A DNA stretch of 64,000 nucleotides from Prevotella sp. (GTDB taxonomy: Bacteria > Bacteroidota > Bacteroidia > Bacteroidales > Bacteroidaceae): NCBI GenBank assembly GCA_017389705.1, contig JAFPEE010000100.1, positions 26,106-90,105 of the forward strand, read 5' to 3'. Under the pieces are notes generated by a model. It saw only the letters and a list, made by a program, of their open reading frames with translations. It ran no database searches and had not been told where the DNA came from. This document shows positions 51,066-58,496 of the stretch, one piece after another. A program made the position numbers and the translations under genes. Position 1 is the first letter of the stretch. Each line of letters starts with the position of its first letter.

Positions 51066-51156
51066 CAGGAGAGATGAAATGACAAAGAATCCTTTGTTTA
51101 AAGGGCTTTCGGCCTATCGATGGGAGAGATGGCCCCTTTTTCAATAAATGACCAGC

Positions 51157-51243
51157 AATAACCAGTCCTTGTTTTGAAATAACCAGCCCTTATCGCCAAA
51201 TAAGGCAGCCTTATCGTGTGCAATAAAGGCAGCCCGTAGCTGA
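51157..51243. repeat. Degenerate 21-23-bp tandem repeat
   Basis: Units starting at 51157, 51178, 51199 and 51222 begin AATAA(C/G)(C/G)CAG. Each is followed by a CCTT-like segment. Confidence 0.5.
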
Positions 51244-51250
51244 CGGCATG

Positions 51251-51316
51251 TTCCCAGTATGGGAATACTATCTTCCCAGCCTGGGAATACTTCATTCCCA
51301 GTATGGGAATATGATG
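51251..51316. repeat. Three tandem 22-bp units, each a TTCCCAG-TGGGAA palindrome
   Basis: TTCCCAGTATGGGAA at 51251, TTCCCAGCCTGGGAA at 51273 and TTCCCAGTATGGGAA at 51295, exactly 22 bp apart. A single related unit lies at 58475-58489 with the same TGACGG(C/T)ATG in front. Confidence 0.8.
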
Positions 51317-51350
51317 CCCCCAAGGTATCCTTTTTCTGAACTGAAAAGTC

Positions 51351-52784
51351 TCAGCGTGTTGCAGGAGTTGTGGGCGGGTTGATGCTCACCCTTTCACCAA
51401 AAGTCTTGAGCAATTCAGCTTCCTGCCGTTCGTTCAGTTCTCCTTTAATCGTAAGGTCGTCTATTTGTAGCTTATAAAACCAATCAGGCAGAATCACCTT
51501 TCCTTTAGCGAATTCGATGTCGAGTCTGTTGATACGTTCTAACTGCGAGAGTGCCAACGGCACTTTACTTATGTTTTGCAGTTCGATGCCGCCATAGTAC
51601 TGATCGGCCATATAGAACTTCTGCACCATTTCTTCCTCTTCGTTCGAGGTACGTACCAACCAACCAACACGTGGTGTCAGTTCCTGTGTGTCGTCATTGA
51701 GGTCGATGCCAACGAAGCCAGCCCATAGGTCCATAGGTGTCTCGCTCAGTACCTGGCCTTTACCATCTACCTTTTTATATTTAAAGCCCACGCGTACCAT
51801 TTCCGAAGGCATGTAGCGATAGTCGTAAGGAATGTTGTCGAACACCTTGCCGTCCTTGTCAGGAAACAGCTTCAGAAACCAGCCGTCGAGCATTGTGGGC
51901 TTGTCAGGACTGCATCCACCCCCTCGCAACTCGCCAACTCGTTTTTGTCGTACGATGCTCTGCCAGAACGTCTGACAGGGCTTACCCTCTGAGGCCGCCA
52001 CGAACTCCTTAAGGATAGACTCCAACTGTGCTATCCAAGGAGCTACGCCAGAATAAACTTTCAAGTTCTGCGCCTTGCTGAGCACGCGCTGCCAATCCAG
52101 TGGCGTACCCATCAGCGTGATGTAGGGAATGCCACAGATGATGTACATGACCTGATAGTTGAAGTACTGTTTAAACACATCCATCAGCACGACTTGCGAG
52201 GCGATCCGTTCAGTTGTGCCTGTCGTGCTAAAGTCGGCTGTGATGGTCTGCGATAGGTCGCCCTTGGTGGTCTTGTCTAACTGTCGAGTAAAGCCGTCCA
52301 ACAAAGCAGCCCAATTGACCTCTTCCGTCAGCAAGTCTTTTGATGATACGATGGCAAGATCCTGTTTACCATCATGACTGACCAACAAAGGGCGCATCTC
52401 CTCCACATGGGCATTGACATAGCGCGAAAAACCCTGACTGATGATGAGCCAAATGGCATCAGGCGACAATACCACAGGACGATGGTCGGCGTAGGCTGTT
52501 CGTAGCATATCGAACAGCACAGCCGACCCCTGCATGATCAAAGAGTCGCCTTTGAAACTATAGGCCAGGATGCGCGTCCCGTCGTCATCAGGCATATTCT
52601 CATTGTGTATGATGACTTTGGCAACAATGCTGTCAGGAATACGGCGCAGGTCCTGTTTAGGCTTTGGCAGGTCTTCGTCAACCACAAAGGTGAAAGACCC
52701 CTTCGACTTCTTAATGACGGTATCGGCAGCCCATAGGTTGATGCCCATAGTCAGCAACAGTAAAACACATATTGTCTTTTTCAT
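51351..52784 (-). CDS. DUF4419 protein, secreted
   Basis: A 477-residue exported protein of the DUF4419 family, unknown function. I place the start at MKKTICVLLLLTMGINLWAA because it gives a signal peptide; the longer frame adds eight residues. The family blocks are VVLSPDAIWLIISQGFSRYV, ISTEEVNWAALLDGF-like (here LLTEEVNWAALLDGFTRQLD), and GVAPWIAQLESILKEF. The region GGGCSPDKPTMLDGWFLKLF is also typical. It ends the BlaI/BlaR1 operon, 5 bp after the thioredoxin-like gene. Confidence 0.8.
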   Translation of the reverse strand: MKKTICVLLLLTMGINLWAADTVIKKSKGSFTFVVDEDLPKPKQDLRRIPDSIVAKVIIHNENMPDDDGTRILAYSFKGDSLIMQGSAVLFDMLRTAYADHRPVVLSPDAIWLIISQGFSRYVNAHVEEMRPLLVSHDGKQDLAIVSSKDLLTEEVNWAALLDGFTRQLDKTTKGDLSQTITADFSTTGTTERIASQVVLMDVFKQYFNYQVMYIICGIPYITLMGTPLDWQRVLSKAQNLKVYSGVAPWIAQLESILKEFVAASEGKPCQTFWQSIVRQKRVGELRGGGCSPDKPTMLDGWFLKLFPDKDGKVFDNIPYDYRYMPSEMVRVGFKYKKVDGKGQVLSETPMDLWAGFVGIDLNDDTQELTPRVGWLVRTSNEEEEMVQKFYMADQYYGGIELQNISKVPLALSQLERINRLDIEFAKGKVILPDWFYKLQIDDLTIKGELNERQEAELLKTFGERVSINPPTTPATR

Positions 52785-52788
52785 ATTC

Positions 52789-54711
52789 TCATAGTTTCTT
52801 CTTAGCATACTTTTTTAATTGTTCGCGCAAATCCAACAGGTCTGTAGGCTTGTTGTGCTTATAGACCACACTGCCCGTTTCATCAATAATGACGTAGAGA
52901 TAGCGGCTCTGGTGCATGCCCATCACGCTGCGGATGATACCCGTGGGTTGGTAGTTAGTGGTAAACGGATAGTGGTAACCTGGCAGCTGGGGCAGTTGCT
53001 GTCGCCAGCTGTTCTCGTTGTTATGACGGGCCAGATGTACCCATGCGATGTCGTAGTCTTCGAACTCCTTCTGCAGAGGCATGATGATGTTGCGCGTCAT
53101 AGCCATATCTTTGTTAATCGTGGGGTACCAGATATGTAGGAATATCAACCGTCCACGATAGCGCTTACAGATACGCTCGAACAACAAGTGGTCGCTATAG
53201 GGCGGCACTTCTGGCAGTTGGCATATCTCATAATCTGTGCGCTGGTTGTTGTCAGCCATCAGGCGGCTCAGCTGTAGCCTGTAGTTCTCTATCCACAACT
53301 GGTAGGCCTTAGGCAGCGTAGATGTGTTCTGCTGAAGTTGCACGGTATCGAGCTGTGTGAAGTCCTTGTGTAGTTGCTGCTTCATCGAGAGTGCATTGAC
53401 CTCATGGTCTACATAGTCAGGATACATGGTAGGCATGCGGCTTAACAGGTGGGCAACGCCCATGAAGGATGGACACAGCAACTGCTTCTGCGACGAGAGC
53501 ATCTGTAGATAGGCTTCCGTTACGTAGGGTTTCACCTCTTCTGCCCACCGTTTCCTGCGACGGTTATACATGGCCTTCACCACGCCTCCACGCTGGTTGA
53601 TGTGGTTGGGGAAGGCAGCCAGTTCTTGTTGGTAGATGGCTATCATACAGAGTTGGTCGTTCAGCTTAAGCAGTTCCAGTAGGGCAGGTGACAGATTTTT
53701 GTTGTAGATATGGCGCATTCGCACTCTTCTTTCTACCACTTCTGGCAATAATTTCTTGGGATTGCTGCCGATGAAGTCCGGGTGATAGAAATAGTGGTAG
53801 AGCAGCGACTGGCGTAACTGTCTATAGTTGTCTAAACTTTGAGTGTAGTTATATTCGTTGGCAAGGACATCCAACGGGCGATGCCCCTCGACAAGCGAGA
53901 AGTGGCTTTGCCGTTCCTTTTTAGGCTGGTGCATCACAAACATGTCAAGTGCTACCTTCGTCGTATCGTCGGGGATGGCATAACACATCATAAGTCTTCG
54001 GCCTTCATAGCCCAATGCGACTGGCTGTTCATGGGTGACAGGCAGACGGAATTCGAAGTCGCCCTGATCCGTAATGGGTGTCCACAGTGTGTCCAATTCT
54101 GTTACACGATGCTGATACCATGAAGCATTCTGATAGAGAATCATGTGCTGCAACATGCCTTTGCGGAAGTGTTTCAGATGCCCGCGAATAGTGGCTGTGC
54201 CATAGCGGATGGTGGGTGTAGGTAGCGAGTCGTCAGGCCATTCGTCTATGGTATAGCCTGTGGAGTCAGCATGCAGAATGTCCTTCCACTTGAGACTGTC
54301 CAGTCGGATGCCATAAATACCTGTTTTCGAAGGTGGCTCGCCTGTCAGGTCGACATTGTCCACATCCTCTGGTATAGGTGGGAAGAGCAGTCGCACACGT
54401 ATCTCACCCTCATGACGGGCAAATATCTTCTCGTTTAATCCTTTGCCATAGCGTGAGTCAAGGCCGCGAATAGGGTAAGTGCACCCTTGAATGTCGCGAA
54501 GCAGGATGTCGTCGCCAAACATAAACCAGAGGTTGGACTTCTGGTTGACGCGCATATCGAGCACTGTTGCTGTGTCAGAACGCTCGACAGCCACCAACTC
54601 GAACAGTCGCTGTTGCTGAAATATGATGTCAGGCTGTTCGATGCGATGCGACTGTCCTAAAGCTGATAATGCAATCGATAATAGAATAAAGTATATCGTC
54701 AATTGTTTCAT
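52789..54711 (-). CDS. Secreted thioredoxin-fold protein without the redox cysteines
   Basis: A 640-residue exported protein, signal peptide 1-19 (ending LSALGQ). The first 500 residues are unrecognised, with beta-strand character early on (TGIYGIRLDSLKWKDILHAD) and helical later. The last 130 residues show the TlpA/thioredoxin fold: GRLIFLHIWYPTINKDMAMT, where the CxxC position reads WYPTINKD, then YPFTTNYQPTGIIRSVMGMH and YLYVIIDETGSVVYKHNKP. Redox activity by a CxxC is therefore not expected. It lies between the BlaR1-TonB sensor and the DUF4419 gene. Confidence 0.7.
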   Translation of the reverse strand: MKQLTIYFILLSIALSALGQSHRIEQPDIIFQQQRLFELVAVERSDTATVLDMRVNQKSNLWFMFGDDILLRDIQGCTYPIRGLDSRYGKGLNEKIFARHEGEIRVRLLFPPIPEDVDNVDLTGEPPSKTGIYGIRLDSLKWKDILHADSTGYTIDEWPDDSLPTPTIRYGTATIRGHLKHFRKGMLQHMILYQNASWYQHRVTELDTLWTPITDQGDFEFRLPVTHEQPVALGYEGRRLMMCYAIPDDTTKVALDMFVMHQPKKERQSHFSLVEGHRPLDVLANEYNYTQSLDNYRQLRQSLLYHYFYHPDFIGSNPKKLLPEVVERRVRMRHIYNKNLSPALLELLKLNDQLCMIAIYQQELAAFPNHINQRGGVVKAMYNRRRKRWAEEVKPYVTEAYLQMLSSQKQLLCPSFMGVAHLLSRMPTMYPDYVDHEVNALSMKQQLHKDFTQLDTVQLQQNTSTLPKAYQLWIENYRLQLSRLMADNNQRTDYEICQLPEVPPYSDHLLFERICKRYRGRLIFLHIWYPTINKDMAMTRNIIMPLQKEFEDYDIAWVHLARHNNENSWRQQLPQLPGYHYPFTTNYQPTGIIRSVMGMHQSRYLYVIIDETGSVVYKHNKPTDLLDLREQLKKYAKKKL

Positions 54712-54715
54712 ATCG

Positions 54716-56050
54716 TCAGTAATCTATGGGAAGTGTATAGGGCGTGGCTACTATCTGTCCGTTCCTGCGGCCAGGAATCCAGCGAGGCATGTTGGCTAGC
54801 AGTTGTAGAGTCGCCTCGTTGGCTTCCGCATTTCCACTGCGTAAGATATGGATGTCACTGAGGCTTCCATTCTCGTCCACAATAAAGCTGACAAACATTC
54901 GTCCCGACTCTTCCATCTTTGGCAGATGCTGGGAGAGATAGGCACGCAGGGCGGCATTGCCACCAGGAAACTGAGCCATCAGGGTTGGCTCGACTATAAT
55001 ACGTGCAGCATGTTCTGGCTTTTTCTGTTCTTCAGCTTCGACAGGTATTTGTTGGGGGTGCTGCTTTTTAACTTGCTGCTTGACAGATAGTGCAGGCTGT
55101 GGATTAACAACTGGCTCCTCTGCAGGATCGGCCTTAGGTGTTTCTTTCAGGACTTTCGTCAAGGGCAGAGACAAGACTTCTCGCCTAATGTCGTAGTCTG
55201 CAACTAATAATAAGGTGAGCACGATGGCTGGAAAAAGTGTAATGAACTTAATGCATCGCCAAGGTGAGGAAGGTATGCGGAGCATCATCTGAATACGCAG
55301 CTTCACGCTCTTGTACACGAAGCCATTTACCATTGTCAGCTTTTCGCCCCTAACTGCCTTGCCAATCAATAAAAGTTGGTATTGAGTAGCATCCGTCCCG
55401 CTCTCCAGCACGTCAGCGTCTGCTTCATATTCATGCACGTCTTTGAGTGAATCGCCCAACAGATAAATAAAGGGATTGAACCATTGCAAGCTTTGACACA
55501 GCATCAACAACAGATTGTCATACGAGTGGTGATGATAGACGTGCGACAATTCATGAGCCATCATTTTTGGATGTTGTTCATAGTCGGTCTCGCTGATAAC
55601 GATATGGTTGAACCAACTGTACGACGGACTGTTTCCTGCGTGACAATAGATGGTGGCGCCATGTTCGCGTTGAACCCACAGACAGCCCTGTCGCATACTC
55701 TGACGAATACGCCAAAGCCCCATCATCCTATAGCCTATCATCAGCACTATACCTATTATATACAAAGGTGGTAAAAGAGTTATTGAAGATGTGGGTTGCA
55801 AGTCGGTGCTGTCCATATAGCTTGCCACTTGAGTTGCTGTCGCCTCGTCAATCATCTCGTGCAACTCAGCCTCGTTGACTGGTATCGTGATGTCTATCAG
55901 GGGTAGAATCATAGACAGCACCATGATGCTGAGCAATGCTATACGGTTCAGACGGAAGAACGTCTCCTTGCGCAACATCAGCATCCAAGGCACATAGAGC
56001 ACGGTCAGACAAAGGGCCGATTGTAGGGCATAGTGGAACAATGCGTTCAT
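54716..56050 (-). CDS. BlaR1-like M56 metallopeptidase fused to a TonB C-terminal domain
   Basis: A 444-residue membrane protein. The N-terminal part has four helices (ALCLTVLYVPWMLMLRKE, LLSIMVLSMILPLIDITI, ITLLPPLYIIGIVLMIGYRM and one near 280), with the zinc motif HELSH (MMAHELSHVYHHHSYDNLLL). The C-terminal 90 residues form a TonB domain (MAQFPGGNAALRAYLSQHLP, VDENGSLSDIHILRSGNAEA). BlaR1 members sense a signal and cleave the repressor BlaI; the TonB domain replaces the usual sensor. The gene overlaps blaI by 4 bp. The signal is unknown. Confidence 0.88.
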   Translation of the reverse strand: MNALFHYALQSALCLTVLYVPWMLMLRKETFFRLNRIALLSIMVLSMILPLIDITIPVNEAELHEMIDEATATQVASYMDSTDLQPTSSITLLPPLYIIGIVLMIGYRMMGLWRIRQSMRQGCLWVQREHGATIYCHAGNSPSYSWFNHIVISETDYEQHPKMMAHELSHVYHHHSYDNLLLMLCQSLQWFNPFIYLLGDSLKDVHEYEADADVLESGTDATQYQLLLIGKAVRGEKLTMVNGFVYKSVKLRIQMMLRIPSSPWRCIKFITLFPAIVLTLLLVADYDIRREVLSLPLTKVLKETPKADPAEEPVVNPQPALSVKQQVKKQHPQQIPVEAEEQKKPEHAARIIVEPTLMAQFPGGNAALRAYLSQHLPKMEESGRMFVSFIVDENGSLSDIHILRSGNAEANEATLQLLANMPRWIPGRRNGQIVATPYTLPIDY

Positions 56051-56424
56051 GATATGGTTTTCTGCTTTATCAAGGCTATTAATTCTTCTATTTCTTCAGC
56101 GCTTAGGTCTTCTTCCTGTGCGAAATGGTTCAGCAGCGATTTGACAGAACCATCGAACAATGACTCCTTGACATCGTCCATCACCTGATGACGGTAGCGC
56201 TCCTTTGTCATCAGCGGATTGTAAACCAATTGTTTACCCGTCCCTTTCTTGGCTTCTACAAATCCTTTCTGCATCAGAATCTTGAGGAATGTGGCTATGG
56301 TGGTATACGCCGGACGGGGTTCATCATATCGTTCCAGTATATCGTAAACGCTGGCTCCACGTCCTATGCTCCATAGCGCATTCATCACCAGCATCTCGCC
56401 CTTTGTTAGTGTTTTTTCTTTCAT
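56047..56424 (-). CDS. BlaI/MecI/CopY-family repressor
   Basis: A 125-residue winged-helix repressor that probably controls its own operon. Visible are LTKGEMLVMNALWSIGRGAS, PAYTTIATFLKILMQKGFVE (recognition helix region) and the LVYNPLMTKERYRHQ dimerisation part. Length agrees with the family. It is the first gene of the operon blaI - blaR1-TonB - thioredoxin-like - DUF4419 and overlaps the second gene by 4 bp. Inactivation by BlaR1-mediated cleavage is the usual mechanism. Confidence 0.92.
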   Translation of the reverse strand: MKEKTLTKGEMLVMNALWSIGRGASVYDILERYDEPRPAYTTIATFLKILMQKGFVEAKKGTGKQLVYNPLMTKERYRHQVMDDVKESLFDGSVKSLLNHFAQEEDLSAEEIEELIALIKQKTIS

Positions 56425-56429
56425 GTCTG

Positions 56430-56449
56430 CAAAATTACTAAAACTTTAG
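56430..56449 (-). promoter_or_regulatory. -7 box and adjacent palindrome of the blaI operon
   Basis: On the minus strand the -7 box TAATTTTG is at 56437-56430, just after the palindrome CTAAAGTTTTAG (56449-56438). A palindrome at this place is a likely BlaI operator. Confidence 0.5.
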
Positions 56450-56825
56450 AAATAGATTGGATCTTTTATTACGAAATTCCCAAAAGCAGTCGAATCTTTA
56501 ACATTCATTCTTAGTAATTAAGGGATTTTGAAGCGATTCTCGATAGAGAACTGGCCCTGGTCGGCACTGACAATCTTGTTGAGCTTGGATGCCAAAGGGA
56601 CGGGCGACTGGCATCTCAGTCTTAGAATCCAAATCGACCGTCTCTTCATTGCAATGCCCCGCTCTGTACCTTCAGCGCGATTCTTGTGGGAATTCTGGAC
56701 AGAATGTCAGTAGGGACAGGTGAATGACAGCGAGAAGATGCATTTTATGCCCACAAGAATCATAGGGACAGGACAAATAATACGCTGTGTATCACGGAGC
56801 CTCTGTCCCTAATGTTCATGGTGGG
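56450..56825. other. Intergenic region with no convincing gene
   Basis: About 370 bp. It contains two AGGGACAGG(A/T) words and one CTGTCCCT that could pair with them, and a minus-strand stretch reading ASKLNKIVSADQGQFSIENR before a stop, possibly the end of a lost gene. Nothing firmer can be said. Confidence 0.5.
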
Positions 56826-57830
56826 TTACTTCAATGTTGTCCTACGGTAGTTATAAGATTGCCTGTAGTATTGTTTCAGCTTGTCGGAAAGGAACGAGCG
56901 CTGGATGAGTTCCAAGGCAAGCGGTTGTTCGGCGGCAAAGAAATCCAATTCACGCTTGACAAGACGAGCGGACAATCCGATACGACGGCCAAACTCCTCA
57001 AAATCAGCACGACTGACGGTATGAACATCCGAGAGTTGCATTCCCTCGTGGAACAAACCCTTGTCGAGTGCAAAGATGCGCGGTTCATAGAGGTGCAGAC
57101 TCGTATTAATCAAATCGTAGGCAGGAGCAAGATGATAGTCTCCATCACCACGATTGATGAGCGAGAAGTTCTTCAGATGGGCATCATCGTTCAAAATCAG
57201 GTAATTGAAAACCACAATGCGGAAGAACTTCAGCACCTCGACAGGAGCCGCCTTGGTGTATCTTCTAATGAGATCAGCACACTCCTCATAGCTCAAATTG
57301 CTGTACTTATAATCACTTCCCCCATGAGCCTTTGTCAGTCCGCCCAACGAAGCAAAATCCTCTTGCTGGTACTTTCCGCCATCAGGAGCCACGTCGAAAC
57401 GGCGGGTCAGATAGGCTGCTTCTCCGTCACGGAAGAAACAGAGCGCATTGGGAGCCGTCTCGATATGATATACCTGTGAAGCCATTTGCATACTCACATG
57501 CTCATTGGCAGGACAGTACTTCCGTTCTAACAGCGTATAGGACGATGGTGCAGGTTTCAGAATATACTGGCCACGTTCTCCTTCCGAGGGTCTGACGAGC
57601 AGTCCGTCTGCATTGAGCATTAGACTTGCCTTAGGCTGTACACCAGAAAGGGAGATGCGTCCCACGTGACGTACATATTCTTCCGTATCAGCACTCTCGT
57701 TATTAGGACTATCGAATGGAAGAACATGAGAAACCGCCTTGCCGTCAAACAGTTGCTTGCGGGCTGTAGGCGAGTAGGTGTCAAAGCCTTCTGCCAACGT
57801 AGAGGGACAAACGTTCAATGTTTCCATCAT
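56826..57830 (-). CDS. hipT: HipT-like Ser/Thr kinase toxin (HipA C-terminal domain)
   Basis: A 334-residue kinase of the HipA C-terminal type. Visible are the Gly-rich SLSGVQPK loop (S60, S62: the SxS pair that is autophosphorylated in HipT), YILKPAPSSY, AYLTRRFDV, the catalytic NDDAHLKNFSLI and LAPAYDLINTS with the metal-binding Asp. HipA kinases act on aminoacyl-tRNA synthetases and slow growth. The N-terminal subdomain is encoded separately by the preceding gene (4-bp overlap), so this is the split HipBST type rather than HipA. The catalytic residues are intact. Confidence 0.85.
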   Translation of the reverse strand: MMETLNVCPSTLAEGFDTYSPTARKQLFDGKAVSHVLPFDSPNNESADTEEYVRHVGRISLSGVQPKASLMLNADGLLVRPSEGERGQYILKPAPSSYTLLERKYCPANEHVSMQMASQVYHIETAPNALCFFRDGEAAYLTRRFDVAPDGGKYQQEDFASLGGLTKAHGGSDYKYSNLSYEECADLIRRYTKAAPVEVLKFFRIVVFNYLILNDDAHLKNFSLINRGDGDYHLAPAYDLINTSLHLYEPRIFALDKGLFHEGMQLSDVHTVSRADFEEFGRRIGLSARLVKRELDFFAAEQPLALELIQRSFLSDKLKQYYRQSYNYRRTTLK

Positions 57831-58138
57831 GCTATGGGTTTTACGGTTACAGCTCCTATCGTATCCTCTTGGGCTGTGGCCAAAAGGATGCCGAAGTCAT
57901 CATTCTCGTCAATATGCAGCAACTGAGCCTGTGTCTGACGGTTTGCCCCTTCAGAGAGCATATTAAAGAAATAGGGGAAGAGATGCGTTGAGCGATAAGG
58001 CTCCAAGCGCAAGGGCATTGCCAAACAGACTGGATCCCCCCTGTATCCACTTAGATAACTGAATACATACTGGCGCTCGTCGGTCTCTTGCAGAACACCA
58101 GCCTCGACATCATGAATATATACTTTACACTGTCTCAT
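57827..58138 (-). CDS. hipS: HipS-like N-terminal subdomain protein
   Basis: A 103-residue protein matching the N-terminal subdomain of HipA (VFSYLSGYRGDPVCLAMPLR, then HLFPYFFNMLSEGANRQTQA and DDFGILLATAQEDTIGAVTV). In three-gene HipBST systems this piece (HipS) is the antitoxin that neutralises HipT. It overlaps the repressor gene by 14 bp and HipT by 4 bp, so the three are made together. A simple split of HipA by mutation is less likely because both overlaps are tight and the frames are intact. Confidence 0.8.
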   Translation of the reverse strand: MRQCKVYIHDVEAGVLQETDERQYVFSYLSGYRGDPVCLAMPLRLEPYRSTHLFPYFFNMLSEGANRQTQAQLLHIDENDDFGILLATAQEDTIGAVTVKPIA

Positions 58139-58346
58139 AATTCATTGTCTTGAGGTTGATGTCCATCTGAAGGCCGAGCGTGTCGAGGATAGCCAACAAG
58201 GTGCTGAGCTGCGGGTTCCCCTCGTTTCGCTCTATCGCCACTAGCGTGTTGAGTCCCACACCCGCTAAGTCGGAAAGCGTCTGTTGGTTAACCCCCAGAT
58301 GCTTTCGCCGTTCCTTGATGATAGTTCCAATCTGTTTTGCATCCAT
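58125..58346 (-). CDS. hipB: HipB-like helix-turn-helix repressor
   Basis: A 73-residue XRE-type DNA-binding protein (IGTIIKERRKHLGVNQQTLS, then DLAGVGLNTLVAIERNEGNP). It is the first gene of the module and should repress it. Two matching TCACA-N6-TGTGA palindromes lie before and over the promoter. The C-terminal part (LLAILDTLGLQMDINLKTMN) is typical of HipB relatives. Confidence 0.88.
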   Translation of the reverse strand: MDAKQIGTIIKERRKHLGVNQQTLSDLAGVGLNTLVAIERNEGNPQLSTLLAILDTLGLQMDINLKTMNYETV

Positions 58347-58349
58347 AAT

Positions 58350-58426
58350 TCACAATAAGTTGTGATTTCGGTGCAAAGATAGGGATTATAATTGAAACCA
58401 CCAAGGAAATTCACAACAAAATGTGA
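58350..58426 (-). promoter_or_regulatory. hipBST promoter with two TCACA-N6-TGTGA operators
   Basis: Operator 1: TCACAATAAGTTGTGA at 58350-58365. Operator 2: TCACAACAAAATGTGA at 58411-58426, 61 bp away centre to centre. Between them on the minus strand: TTGG at 58404-58401, a 19-bp spacer and TATCTTTG at 58381-58374. The first lies just after the start of transcription, the second upstream of the -33. Confidence 0.75.
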
Positions 58427-58464
58427 TTTTCTTTGCAGCATCCTTAATTTTTGATAGCGTGTAC

Positions 58465-58492
58465 TGACGGTATGTTCCCAAGGTGGGAATAT
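58465..58492. repeat. Single TTCCCA-TGGGAA palindrome unit
   Basis: TGACGGTATG followed by TTCCCAAGGTGGGAA (58475-58489): same family as the 22-bp tandem at 51251-51316. Confidence 0.6.
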
Positions 58493-58496
58493 CGTT

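Larger units (their letters stand above)
50870..51350. other. Repeat-rich intergenic region between convergent genes
   Basis: About 480 bp without a gene. It holds a perfect 25-bp inverted repeat, an ATAACCAGCCC-type degenerate tandem repeat and a tandem of TTCCCAGnnTGGGAA palindromes. Reading frames here are short and repetitive. Confidence 0.65.

Noticed and set aside
56528-56713. A 61-codon plus-strand ORF
   Set aside because: No protein-like pattern, no promoter, and not tied to a neighbour.
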